This document shows positions 8,922 to 17,300 of a DNA stretch of 59,388 nt, piece by piece. Origin of the DNA: Spirochaetales bacterium (lineage in GTDB: Bacteria; Spirochaetota; Spirochaetia; Treponematales; UBA12059); contig JAFGJV010000050.1 in assembly GCA_016928955.1 (NCBI GenBank), positions 1 through 59,388 on the forward strand, in the 5' to 3' direction. The notes beneath the pieces were generated by a model. It had not been told where the DNA came from. It saw only the letters and a list, made by a program, of their open reading frames with translations, and did not search any database. Positions within the stretch are counted from its first letter, which is position 1; every line of letters begins with the position of its first letter. A program made the translations under genes and the position numbers.

Positions 8922-9404
8922 GTCCAGGTCCGGGAGCCTGGACTTGAGGTCGGCCATGAACGCGTCGCCCGTGTAACCGGCGCGCAGGGCGATGAACACG
9001 TTGTTGTCCTGGCCGGCCAGGGTGCCCATCACGCCGTCCAGGCCCATGTTGTCCAGGGCCAGGGCCACGGGCGCCGAGTGGCCAGAGTAGGTCTTGATGA
9101 CCACCATCTGGTCGTTCCAGTCTATGGACACGTAGCCCCTGAGGAAATCCTGGGCGTATATCTCCTCGCGTTTGCGCAGTTCGTCGTCGGAGGGCACGGC
9201 GTAGAAATAGCCTTCCGAGCCGGCGCCGACCTTGCTGGCCTTGAGGAGCTTGAGGTCGCGCGACAGGGTGGCCTGGGTTATGTAGACGCCCTTTTGCTCC
9301 AAGAGCGACAAGAGCTCGTCCTGGGATTCGACGCGGTGCTCGCGCAGGAGCTTGAGGATGATCCTGAGTCGTTCCCTGCGTGTCGTGTCGTTCTGCTCAC
9401 CCAT
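8913..9404 (-). CDS. argR: Arginine repressor ArgR
   Basis: This 163-residue regulator has an N-terminal winged helix (about 10-75: RLRIILKLLREHRVESQDELLSLL, then ITQATLSRDLKLLKASKV) and a C-terminal hexamerisation/arginine-binding domain (GYVSIDWNDQMVVIKTYSGHSAPVALALDNMGLDGVMGTLAGQDNNVFIAL). The Asp-containing GTLAGQDN block is the usual ligand site. GGAGGACAG precedes the ATG. No arginine genes are adjacent. A palindromic dispersed repeat lies 20 nt upstream of the start, between this gene and guaA. It is slightly longer than typical ArgR proteins (about 150 residues) because of an acidic tail. Confidence 0.92.
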   Translation of the reverse strand: MGEQNDTTRRERLRIILKLLREHRVESQDELLSLLEQKGVYITQATLSRDLKLLKASKVGAGSEGYFYAVPSDDELRKREEIYAQDFLRGYVSIDWNDQMVVIKTYSGHSAPVALALDNMGLDGVMGTLAGQDNNVFIALRAGYTGDAFMADLKSRLPDLDED

Positions 9405-9424
9405 GCCTGTCCTCCAGGGCTAAT

Positions 9425-9462
9425 GGGAACCTCTAATAACTGCAGTTTTTAGAGGCTCCCTT
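9425..9462. repeat. Dispersed palindromic repeat, single copy A
   Basis: This 38-bp near-palindrome has GGGAACCTCTAATAAC pairing with GTTTTTAGAGGCTCCC around a central TGCA. It lies between the guaA stop and the argR start. It belongs to the family also found at 27294, 33290, 42654, 55767 and, degenerate, at 58460. Ending in CTCCCTT, it could act as a weak terminator for guaA. Confidence 0.8.
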
Positions 9463-9543
9463 GCGCGCCCGCTCCCGTGAGTATGCCAAGCCCGAGTCGC
9501 TTTAGGCAAGAGAAAAACTCATGGCCGGGGACCGCGCCTCGCC

Positions 9544-11094
9544 CTACTCCCACTCTATGGTGGCCGGCGGCTTGCTAGACACGTCGTACACCACCCGTCC
9601 GACCTGCTTGACCCTGTTGGTGATGGCGGCCGATATATCTCGCAGGTCCTTCATGTCAAAGTCGAACACGTCGGCGGTCATTCCGTCCGACGACGCGACG
9701 GCGCGCAGGGCCACGGTCCAGCCGTAGGTGCGCACGTCACCCGCCACGCCCACTGAGCGGACGGGCAAGAGCACGCAGAAAGCCTGCCAGATTTTGTCGT
9801 ACAGGCCCCGTTCCCGCAGCTGTTTGAGATACTCGTCATCCGCTTCTCTCAGTATGTCGCACTTATCGCGGGTTACCTCACCGAGTACGCGCACTCCAAG
9901 GCCCGGCCCCGGGAAGGGGTGGCGGCCGACCACGGAATCCGGCAAGCCCAGTTCCCGCCCGAGGGCGCGCACCTCGTCCTTGTACAGCCTGTCCAAGGGC
10001 TCGATGACGCGGCCCTCAGCGCGCTTGCGTTCCACCAAGGGCGATCGTACGTTGTGGTGGCTTTTTATGACATGGGCCTTGGAGCCCACGCCCTTGCCCG
10101 ACTCTATGAGGTCCGTGTACAGGGTGCCCTGGGCCAGGAAGTAGTCGCCCAGGCCAAGCTCCTCCACGGCCCGTTCCTGGACGGTGATGAACAGGTCGCC
10201 GATAATGGCGCGCTTGCGCTCGGGGTCGTCCACGCCGGACAGGGCGGACAGGAATTCGTCGCCCGAGTCTAAACGGCGGACGTTGGCGGCTCCGAGCGAC
10301 GACAGGGTGCGCATCACCTCGTCGCTTTCCCGCGCCCGCATGAGCCCCGTGTCTATGTACAGCAGGTGCACGCGCTCCGGCTTCAAGGCGCGGAGGAGCA
10401 AGGCCCCGGCCACCGTGGAGTCCACGCCGCCCGATATGAGGAGGAGCACGTCGGCGTCCCCGACGCGCTCTTTCAAGGCCGCCGACTCGTCCTCTATGTA
10501 GCGGGCCATGGACCATTCCGCGTCGCAGCCGCATATGCCCACGGCAAAGTTGGCCAGTAGCTCCGAGCCGTGCTCGCAGTGCGCCACTTCGGGATGGAAC
10601 TGCACGCCCCACAGTGGTAGGCTTTCGTGGGCTATGGCTGCCGGTATGCCGCCATCGGTGCGCGCCGTTACCACAAAACCGTTCGCCGGTTTTTCAATGC
10701 TGTCGCCATGGCTCATCCACGATGAGAAGCGCCGGGGCAAGCCCTCGAACAGGGGATCGTCCGACTCAACGAACACGTCGCGGCGGCCGTACTCGCGCTC
10801 CGGGAGGGCGGACACCAGGCCTCCGTGGTCCAGCGTCATGCGCTGGGCGCCGTAGCATATCCCGAGTACCGGCAGGCCGCAGTCGTACACGGCGCGGTCA
10901 GGGGCTGGGGCGCCGTCCTCATAGCAACTCCACGGCGAGCCGGACAGGATCACGCCCTTCATTCCCGGCACCCGGGCCCGGTCCAGGGGCAGGTCGCCTG
11001 GCCGTATTTCCGTATACACACTGCGCTCGCGGAGGCGCCTGGCTATGAGCTGGGTGTACTGGCTCCCGTAATCAAGGATCAGTATCGTATCCAC
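9544..11094 (-). CDS. guaA: GMP synthase (glutamine-hydrolysing)
   Basis: This 516-residue enzyme aminates XMP to GMP with ATP and glutamine. Residues 1-190 are a class I glutamine amidotransferase (LILDYGSQYTQLIARRLRE; nucleophile Cys in GICYGAQRM; HPEVAH). They are followed by the ATP-pyrophosphatase domain (LLISGGVDSTVAGALLL P-loop) and the GMP synthase C-terminal dimerisation domain ending PPATIEWE. The start overlaps the 3' end of purA by 16 bp. It is the last gene of the purB-guaB-purA-guaA set and is followed by repeat copy A. Confidence 0.97.
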   Translation of the reverse strand: MDTILILDYGSQYTQLIARRLRERSVYTEIRPGDLPLDRARVPGMKGVILSGSPWSCYEDGAPAPDRAVYDCGLPVLGICYGAQRMTLDHGGLVSALPEREYGRRDVFVESDDPLFEGLPRRFSSWMSHGDSIEKPANGFVVTARTDGGIPAAIAHESLPLWGVQFHPEVAHCEHGSELLANFAVGICGCDAEWSMARYIEDESAALKERVGDADVLLLISGGVDSTVAGALLLRALKPERVHLLYIDTGLMRARESDEVMRTLSSLGAANVRRLDSGDEFLSALSGVDDPERKRAIIGDLFITVQERAVEELGLGDYFLAQGTLYTDLIESGKGVGSKAHVIKSHHNVRSPLVERKRAEGRVIEPLDRLYKDEVRALGRELGLPDSVVGRHPFPGPGLGVRVLGEVTRDKCDILREADDEYLKQLRERGLYDKIWQAFCVLLPVRSVGVAGDVRTYGWTVALRAVASSDGMTADVFDFDMKDLRDISAAITNRVKQVGRVVYDVSSKPPATIEWE

Positions 11095-12308
11095 GGGCTC
11101 TTCCTCACGATGGTCTCCTGCCTGTCATAGCCCACGGACACGATGTCTATGGCCGTGCCGGTGAATTCCTCGATGAACGATATGTAGTCGGTGGCCTCTA
11201 TCGGAAGTTCGTCGTAGCGCCTGACGCCTGCCAGGCTTCTTTTCCAGCCGCGGAAACTCCTGAGGACCGGCTGGGCGCCGTCAAGGTCGCTCACCGACGC
11301 AGGGAAATGTTCGACCAACGTGCCGTTGACCTTGTAGGCAACGCAAGCCTCAAAGCTGTCCAGCGTGTCGTACACATCCAAGTGAGTGAGTATGAGCGAG
11401 TCTATGGAATTGGCCAGGCAGGCATAGCGCAGTGCCACCAGATCCAGGTAGCCGCAGCGCCGTGGCCGCCCCGTGGTCACGCCGTACTCGCGGCCGGTAT
11501 CGCGCACGAACTGGCAGAGGGCCGACTGGGAATTCTCGTCGAACTCCGTGGGAAAGGGCCCGTTGCCCACGCGCGTTGAATAGGCCTTGAACACGCCCAG
11601 GACCTTATCTATGGCCCGGGGTCCTATGCCTCCCTGGGCAGCCGCGCCGGCCGCGCTGGACATGCCGCTGGACACAAAGGGATAGGTGCCGGCGTCCAGG
11701 TCCAGGAGGGCGCCCTGGGCCCCTTCGAAAAGTATGTACGCGTTCCTGTGGTGGTCCAGGTAGTTGGTGAGGTCAACAGCCAGGGGAGAGAGGCGCTCGG
11801 CCCACTCGGACAGGAAGTCCATGTCGGCGGGCTCCAGGTTTGCCAGCCGAGCTGGATCGTTGATGTCGGCCAGCCTCACGCCGTCCCTGGACGCCTTCAT
11901 GGCGTAGGCCACGCCTATGCCGCGCCCGGTGGTTCCTATGGGCATCTTGCGCGACGCTTCCATCTCTTTGTCTACGTCCCGGTAGCGAGGCAGGACCACA
12001 TGGGCGCGGTCAGATATGAGCACACGCCCCTTCCAGTCTATGCCCCGGCTCTCCAGCATGGACAGCTCCGCGAACAGGGCTTCCGGATCTATGACCATGC
12101 CGGAACCGAGTACCACGGTCTTGTCCGGATACAGGACGCCGGACGGTATTAGGTGGAGCGCGAACTGCTCGCCGTTCCTCACGATGGTGTGGCCGGCGTT
12201 GGCGCCGCCGGAGAAGCGCACGATGATCTGCGCGTCCGCCGCAAGGTAGTCGACCATCTTCCCCTTGCCCTCGTCGCCCCATTGGGCTCCTATCAGCACA
12301 ACGTTCAT
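11079..12308 (-). CDS. purA: Adenylosuccinate synthetase
   Basis: This 409-residue enzyme forms adenylosuccinate from IMP, aspartate and GTP. The N-terminal GAQWGDEGKGKMVDYLA loop, FSGGANAGHTI and IGTTGRGIGVAYAMKASRDGVRL are family hallmarks, as are the C-terminal lysine/arginine nucleotide-binding segments. It is slightly short (about 425-430 is usual) but both ends look intact. A clear AAGGAG precedes the ATG. It sits between guaB and guaA, whose start it overlaps. The enzyme draws IMP into AMP in competition with GuaB. Confidence 0.96.
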   Translation of the reverse strand: MNVVLIGAQWGDEGKGKMVDYLAADAQIIVRFSGGANAGHTIVRNGEQFALHLIPSGVLYPDKTVVLGSGMVIDPEALFAELSMLESRGIDWKGRVLISDRAHVVLPRYRDVDKEMEASRKMPIGTTGRGIGVAYAMKASRDGVRLADINDPARLANLEPADMDFLSEWAERLSPLAVDLTNYLDHHRNAYILFEGAQGALLDLDAGTYPFVSSGMSSAAGAAAQGGIGPRAIDKVLGVFKAYSTRVGNGPFPTEFDENSQSALCQFVRDTGREYGVTTGRPRRCGYLDLVALRYACLANSIDSLILTHLDVYDTLDSFEACVAYKVNGTLVEHFPASVSDLDGAQPVLRSFRGWKRSLAGVRRYDELPIEATDYISFIEEFTGTAIDIVSVGYDRQETIVRKSPWIRY

Positions 12309-12383
12309 CCGCTGCTCCTTGCTTGCCGTGCTCGCTCTACGCCGTCAGTAAAAAAGCCTCCAAGGCGGTCGTCCCGCGGCCGC

Positions 12384-13823
12384 TCAGCGCCGCGAGTAGT
12401 TGGGCGCCTCTTGTGTGATGGCCACATCATGCGCGTGGCTTTCCCGGAAGCCTGCGTCCGTGATCCTCACAAAGCGGCGGTAGGCGCGCAGGGCCGCCAT
12501 GTCCCTGCAACCCGTGTAGCCCATTCCCTTGCGCAGCCCGGCCACCAGTTGGTGCAGGTAGGCCTTGAGCTCGCCCTTGTACGGAACCCGTCCCTCGATA
12601 CCTTCTGGCACCGGGCTTTCGTCCTTGCTCAGCTGGTAGCGGTCCCCGGAGCCGGACGCAATGGCACCGAGCGAGCCCATGCCCCGGTATTCCTTGTATA
12701 TGCGTCCGTCGTACAGGATTTCCCTTCCGGGCGCCTCCTTGAGGCCGGCGAACAGGTTGCCTATCATAACGGTCGACGCTCCCGCGCCTATGGCTTTGAC
12801 TATGTCTCCGGAATACTTGACGCCGCCGTCCGCTATCACGGGTACGCCCGCCTTGTCCGCCTCTTCCGCGCATTCCAGCACGGCGCTGAATTGCGCCACG
12901 CCTATTCCCGCGACCACCCGCGTGGTGCATATCGATCCCGGCCCTATGCCTACCTTGACCGCGTCCGCCCCGGCTTCGACCAGCCGCCTCGTGCCGTCGG
13001 CCGTGGCAACGTTCCCGCCTATCACCGTCATGCCGTAGCGTTTCTTGATGTCTCGGACGGCGTCCAGCACCCCGCGCGTATCCCCGTGGGCAGTGTCCAG
13101 CACCACGAAATCGCAGCGCGCCTCAACGAGCAATGGCACGCGCACGTCAAAGTCCTGGGGCGACACGGCCGCGCCTACTATCAGCCTTCCTGAGCGGTCG
13201 GTGGCGGCGTGCGGATACAGCTCGTGCTTTTCCATGTCCTTCACGGTGATAAGGCCCTGCAGTTTTCCGCCTGAGTCAACCACGGGCAGTTTCTCGATGC
13301 GGTGCTCGTCGAACTTGGCCCGCGCGCTCTCGGGCGTGGCGTCCGGGGTCTCCGTAACCACCGTGCTGGTCATGGCGTCCCGCACTGACGCGTTTTCGTC
13401 GCGGCGGAAGCGGAGGTCGCGGCTGGTGATGATACCCACCAGGCGGCCGCCCGAATCCACCACGGGCAGACCCGATACGCCGTGCCTTCCCATGATGGCC
13501 AGCACGTCGCGCACGGTGCGGTCGGCGTCCACGGTCACCGGCGCCTCTATGATCCAGTTGAGGTAGCGTTTGACGTTGACCACATGCGCCGCCTGCTCGG
13601 CGGGCGACAGGTTGCGGTGTATGACGCCCGCGCCGCCCTGGAGGGCCAGGGCTATGGCCAGACGGTCCTCGGTGACCGTGTCCATGGCGGCGCTCACGAT
13701 GGGCACGTTTAAGCGTATGTCTCCGGCCAGGCGCGTGCGCACGTCTGCGTCCCGGGGCAGGAAATCAGCGTAGCCGGGCAGCAGAAGGACGTCGTCATAG
13801 GACAGGGACTCGGGTATCGTCAT
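12384..13823 (-). CDS. guaB: IMP dehydrogenase
   Basis: This 479-residue enzyme oxidises IMP to XMP with NAD+, the committed step to GMP. The barrel starts [22 protein letters not shown] pair at about residues 90-210 ([34 protein letters not shown]) interrupts it. The catalytic loop [15 protein letters not shown] carries the active-site Cys, and the flap arginine-tyrosine region lies near [19 protein letters not shown] precedes the ATG. It is 38 nt downstream of purB in the same orientation. Confidence 0.97.
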   Translation of the reverse strand: MTIPESLSYDDVLLLPGYADFLPRDADVRTRLAGDIRLNVPIVSAAMDTVTEDRLAIALALQGGAGVIHRNLSPAEQAAHVVNVKRYLNWIIEAPVTVDADRTVRDVLAIMGRHGVSGLPVVDSGGRLVGIITSRDLRFRRDENASVRDAMTSTVVTETPDATPESARAKFDEHRIEKLPVVDSGGKLQGLITVKDMEKHELYPHAATDRSGRLIVGAAVSPQDFDVRVPLLVEARCDFVVLDTAHGDTRGVLDAVRDIKKRYGMTVIGGNVATADGTRRLVEAGADAVKVGIGPGSICTTRVVAGIGVAQFSAVLECAEEADKAGVPVIADGGVKYSGDIVKAIGAGASTVMIGNLFAGLKEAPGREILYDGRIYKEYRGMGSLGAIASGSGDRYQLSKDESPVPEGIEGRVPYKGELKAYLHQLVAGLRKGMGYTGCRDMAALRAYRRFVRITDAGFRESHAHDVAITQEAPNYSRR

Positions 13824-13861
13824 CGCTCACCTCCATATTCGCACCCAATCAGCGGCGGACA

Positions 13862-15289
13862 TTAGGGTGTTCCAGCCAGGCGCTGGGCCACCGGCCTGTA
13901 CGCCGCGGCTATGGCCCGGGCCTTGTCCGCCGACCGGCCGCGGTAGCGCTCGGGCGCCGAGAAGAACTCCTGTGGCTTTTCCCAGCCCAGGCCCCGCAGG
14001 GCTCGATAGACCAGGTCCCGCGCGTCCGGCTCCCGTGCAAGGGCGTCTCCAAAGGACAGGCCGTCTCGCTCAGCCGTCAGGGTAAGCCGCCTGACCACCT
14101 CATGGGCGTCGGCTCGGCCGCTTTCTGCCAACAGGATATAGGCGGGCTCGGCAAGGACGCCTCCGCCTGACGAGCGCACATTGGCGAGCATGCGGGCTCG
14201 ATCCACGCCCAGGCCGGCCAGCACATCGAGCATCCGTTTGACCGCCGCCGAGAATCCGGCCAGGTACTCGACCACAAAGCGCCCGCTGGCCGAGTTGGTC
14301 AGGTCTCGCTGGTGCTCTGAAATCTGGTCCATGAAAAAGGTCATGACGCGGGGGGCAAAGGCCTTCCAGAGGCTCTTGACGTGCTCGGCGTTCCAGGGGT
14401 TGCGCTTCTGGGGCATGGTGGACGAGCCCACCTGTCCGGCCCCAAAGCCTTCCCGAACCTCCCCTATTTCAGAACGCTGGAGGTTACGCAGGTCGTCAGC
14501 CAAATTGGCCACCACGCCAAAGGCTATGTTGATGGACGTGAGTAGCCGCAACAGGTATTCCGGCTCCACAAGCTGGGTGGAATGCTCGCTGGGCTCAAGG
14601 CCAAGGTAGGCCAGGTAGCGGCGCTCGGCGTCCTCTGGATCCTTGTAACTCATGGACAGGGCGTTGTACGAGCCTGTTGCACCCGCCAGTTTGCCCCTAA
14701 GATCGCGGGCCCGTGCTTCCATGTCCGGCAGGCAGGCTCCAAAGCGGGCGGCGTATTCCGCTACGGCAAAGCCAAAGGTTATGGGCACTGCGTGCTGGCC
14801 GTGCGTCCTGCCTACCTGGGGCGTGTCGGCCTCTCGCTCAGCCAGCTCGCAGAGGGCCAGCTCGAGCTGTGCGCACAGCGGCAGGATGACGTCCAGGACG
14901 GCGTCGCGCACCCTGGCAGACTGGGCAGTGTCCAGGATGTCCACGCTGGTGGCGCCCATGTGGACAAGTGGCGCCAGGTCCGCCGGCAATTTTTTCTGCA
15001 GGACATTGACCAAGGCGCGGATATTGTGCCTGGTCGTTTCCTCTTCGGCGTACACCTCTGCCGGGTCCACGCCCATTGCCGCGTCGTCCAGGATCTTGAA
15101 TAGTTCTGGTGTGGCCGTGCCGCGCAGGTCCAGGTGGGCTTTTACCAGGGCTACCTCAGCCCGGGCATAGTACCTGATGGCGGCGTCCTCCGACAGATAG
15201 TCGGCTAGGCGGTCGAACAGGGCCTCGTTGGCCACCCAGTAACGGTGGTCCAGGGGCGACAGGTTGTGGAAGATGTCTCGGGGGTGCAT
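13862..15289 (-). CDS. purB: Adenylosuccinate lyase
   Basis: This 475-residue member of the fumarase/aspartase superfamily releases fumarate from adenylosuccinate, and from SAICAR in de novo synthesis. The signature SSTMPQKRNP is present, with GRTHGQHAVPITFG holding the catalytic His and a C-terminal helical domain. The start ATG has no Shine-Dalgarno sequence; a TATAAC box ends 5 nt upstream, so the cluster's first mRNA is predicted to be leaderless. It is the first gene of purB-guaB-purA-guaA. Its length is typical of the larger PurB subfamily. Confidence 0.95.
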   Translation of the reverse strand: MHPRDIFHNLSPLDHRYWVANEALFDRLADYLSEDAAIRYYARAEVALVKAHLDLRGTATPELFKILDDAAMGVDPAEVYAEEETTRHNIRALVNVLQKKLPADLAPLVHMGATSVDILDTAQSARVRDAVLDVILPLCAQLELALCELAEREADTPQVGRTHGQHAVPITFGFAVAEYAARFGACLPDMEARARDLRGKLAGATGSYNALSMSYKDPEDAERRYLAYLGLEPSEHSTQLVEPEYLLRLLTSINIAFGVVANLADDLRNLQRSEIGEVREGFGAGQVGSSTMPQKRNPWNAEHVKSLWKAFAPRVMTFFMDQISEHQRDLTNSASGRFVVEYLAGFSAAVKRMLDVLAGLGVDRARMLANVRSSGGGVLAEPAYILLAESGRADAHEVVRRLTLTAERDGLSFGDALAREPDARDLVYRALRGLGWEKPQEFFSAPERYRGRSADKARAIAAAYRPVAQRLAGTP

Positions 15290-15294
15290 ATCCG

Positions 15295-15324
15295 GTTATA
15301 CACCGGGGCCCCGGCCGGCCGCAA
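15295..15324 (-). promoter_or_regulatory. Predicted leaderless promoter of purB
   Basis: On the minus strand TTGCGG (15319-15324), an 18-nt GC-rich spacer and TATAAC (15295-15300) are followed by 5 nt and the purB ATG. It is the likely promoter of the IMP-branch gene cluster. Confidence 0.55.
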
Positions 15325-15382
15325 GGCCCGGAACCGGGAAAAACCGGTTCACGCGCGTTTTTTTTGCGGCCGCGCGCGGTCC

Positions 15383-16270
15383 TTACCCCAGGTCAGTCCT
15401 CACCTCTTCGGGCGGGCGTTCGAGGCTTTCGGGGTTCTTGAAGAGGTCCAGCATATAGCGAAAGGCGCTGGCGTAATAGTGGCCGTCGCATATCCTCTCG
15501 TCGCCCACGAATTTCATGGATATGAAAGTCCGGTTGACAGGACTGCCATCCGCGTCCGGTTCCCGGTGCCGCTCCTTGCCGCCAAAGGCCACAAAGAGGG
15601 ATATGGTCCCGAAGTCGTATATGTGGTGGTAGATCGGCTTGATGCCCAGGGAACCAAGGTCTGTCACAAAGGCGCTGGCGTGGAAAGGACTAGCGTCGAT
15701 CAGCGGAGCGGGCATGATGCCTAGGTAGTCCAGGCACCGCAGCAGCCACACGGCAAAGCGGAGCATGAAGCCGGGCAGTATGTTGAATATGCCGGCGGCC
15801 TTGTCTGCCTCGTTGCGGGCGCTTTCATCCTTGCTGGCGCCGACCACCTCGTTGATGTGGTCGGCCACGTCAAAGATCGTGTCCTCTGGCCTGAAGCGCA
15901 GCTTGACCGTGGTTTCCATGCTGTCCTCGTCCAGCTTCTTCTTGATGGCCAGCGATACGGACAGCCCGTTACGCGCGTAGATTTTCTGTCCGGCTATGAA
16001 GCGGTTGAGCCTGGGCTTTTGCGACAACGTGCGCACGATGGCCGCCACAAAAAGGTGCAGAAATCCTATGTCGGGGCGGCCCTGGTCGCGCAGGCGCCTG
16101 AGCCAGGCGCTGGACACCCCTATGTCTATCCTGTCCTCAAAATACACGTGGGCGTCCGCCCTGGTACGCATGACGTAGGGCATGATCTTGAAAAAGGGGT
16201 CCAGGTCCCGGACCCTGCGTCCGTCGTATCGGTCGCCGAACCTGCGCGCGGCTTTTCGCTCTTCTTTCAT
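15383..16270 (-). CDS. E2/chloramphenicol-acetyltransferase-like protein with altered active-site motif
   Basis: The 295 residues resemble the catalytic domain of 2-oxoacid dehydrogenase acyltransferases (E2) and CAT, but without any lipoyl domain. Core blocks are visible: SFLHLFVAAI-type helix (GFLHLFVAAIVRTLSQKPRLNRFI), HASAFVTDLGSLGIKPIYHHIYDFGTISLFVAFG and a final MKFVGDERICDGHYYASAF. In the family the last block reads DHRxxDG with a catalytic His; here that position is Glu258 (GDERICDG). An amphipathic helix (about 164-185) is inserted. Normal CoA-dependent acyl transfer is therefore doubtful. It stands alone after purB; a TGAGGACG lies before the ATG. Confidence 0.65.
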   Translation of the reverse strand: MKEERKAARRFGDRYDGRRVRDLDPFFKIMPYVMRTRADAHVYFEDRIDIGVSSAWLRRLRDQGRPDIGFLHLFVAAIVRTLSQKPRLNRFIAGQKIYARNGLSVSLAIKKKLDEDSMETTVKLRFRPEDTIFDVADHINEVVGASKDESARNEADKAAGIFNILPGFMLRFAVWLLRCLDYLGIMPAPLIDASPFHASAFVTDLGSLGIKPIYHHIYDFGTISLFVAFGGKERHREPDADGSPVNRTFISMKFVGDERICDGHYYASAFRYMLDLFKNPESLERPPEEVRTDLG

Positions 16271-16329
16271 GTCGTCCTCAGGTAGTTGGTTGTTGCGTGC
16301 CGGTCGCGGACTGGCCTCCGGCCTTCACC

Positions 16330-17265
16330 CTACCCCGGCGTACCCGCGCGGTCAAGCGGAAGAGGGTTCCGGTTGGGATTCCTTCCGAGCGTGTTCGTGG
16401 CCCACACGCCCGCCAGGATCATCACCCCGCCGAGCGCGTCCGTCCACAGGAGGCTTTCGTTCCGGAACATGACGCCGGCCACCACGGACACCAGCGTTGT
16501 CAGGTTGGCGAATACCGCCGCCTCAGGCGACTTGAGCTTGGACAGATTGTAATTGACCAGGAAAAAGGCGACCACACTGGACAGGATGCCTAGGTAGGCT
16601 ATCCCGGCCAAGGCGCTGGGGCCCAGCCGCGACGCCAGTGAGGGACCGTCGGCACCGATCGATCTGACGGCGTACAGACCGCCAAAAAACAGGGCGCCCG
16701 CCCACATCATGAAGAAGGTGGTTTCCGCCGCGCTGAAGCGCCGTGAACCGGACCGGGAAGCTATGTTGAAACCGGCCGCGCACAGGACCGCCCCGACTAT
16801 CAGCATGATGCCCAGGGGCGAGCCGCCCACGTTGCCGCGCGCCCTGAACACGACCACAAGCAGCACGCCGCCGAACGACAGAAGGGACGAGAGCACCTGT
16901 ACAGGCCGCAGGCGTTCCTTGAGCAGGACGGCGGCCAGGGCAGCCACCGCGATGGGTATGCTGGACAGGATGATTCCCGCCGTGGACGATTCCACGTGCC
17001 GCAGGCCTTCCGTCTCGAGGATAAAATACAGGACGGGCTGGAGTATGGCCGTCAGCACAAGCGGCCCAAGCTTTTTGCCCTTGAAATCCAGGCGCACCAC
17101 TCCCAGCACGGCTAGCACGCTCATGAGCAGGGCCGCCGTCAGGAAACGGAAGAACAGCAATTCGTGCGACTTCAAGCTGTCCAGGGCGTTTTTGGTGAAC
17201 AGGAAGGAGAACCCGAATATTGCGCTTGCTCCGAAGCCGGCCAGGTAGTTGCGTGCGCGAGCCAT
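16330..17265 (-). CDS. EamA/DMT-family membrane transporter
   Basis: This 311-residue inner-membrane protein has about ten hydrophobic helices and an internal duplication, as in the drug/metabolite transporter superfamily. Typical blocks are LAGFGASAIFGFSFLFTKNAL at the N terminus, FFRFLTAALLMSVLAVLGV, and PEAAVFANLTTLVSVVAGVMFRNESLLWTDALGGVMILAGVWATN at the C terminus. The substrate cannot be deduced. I choose the ATG at 17265 because a TACAAT box ends 6 nt upstream; five codons farther upstream is a less likely start. It follows the pbpC stop by only 18 nt. Confidence 0.85.
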   Translation of the reverse strand: MARARNYLAGFGASAIFGFSFLFTKNALDSLKSHELLFFRFLTAALLMSVLAVLGVVRLDFKGKKLGPLVLTAILQPVLYFILETEGLRHVESSTAGIILSSIPIAVAALAAVLLKERLRPVQVLSSLLSFGGVLLVVVFRARGNVGGSPLGIMLIVGAVLCAAGFNIASRSGSRRFSAAETTFFMMWAGALFFGGLYAVRSIGADGPSLASRLGPSALAGIAYLGILSSVVAFFLVNYNLSKLKSPEAAVFANLTTLVSVVAGVMFRNESLLWTDALGGVMILAGVWATNTLGRNPNRNPLPLDRAGTPG

Positions 17266-17271
17266 GGCGGC

Positions 17272-17300
17272 ATTGTACACGCTCTAGTCGTCCCGCGCCA
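17272..17300 (-). promoter_or_regulatory. Predicted leaderless promoter of the DMT transporter gene
   Basis: TACAAT on the minus strand (17272-17277) ends 6 nt before the ATG at 17265, with no Shine-Dalgarno sequence between. The -35 region (17295-17300, TGGCGC) is poor. The box overlaps the 3' end of pbpC. Confidence 0.4.

Noticed and set aside
9425-9462. The palindrome upstream of argR as an ARG-box operator
   Set aside because: The same palindrome recurs at unrelated genes (hydA, phospholipase-like, thiI), so it is a dispersed repeat and not an ArgR-specific site.
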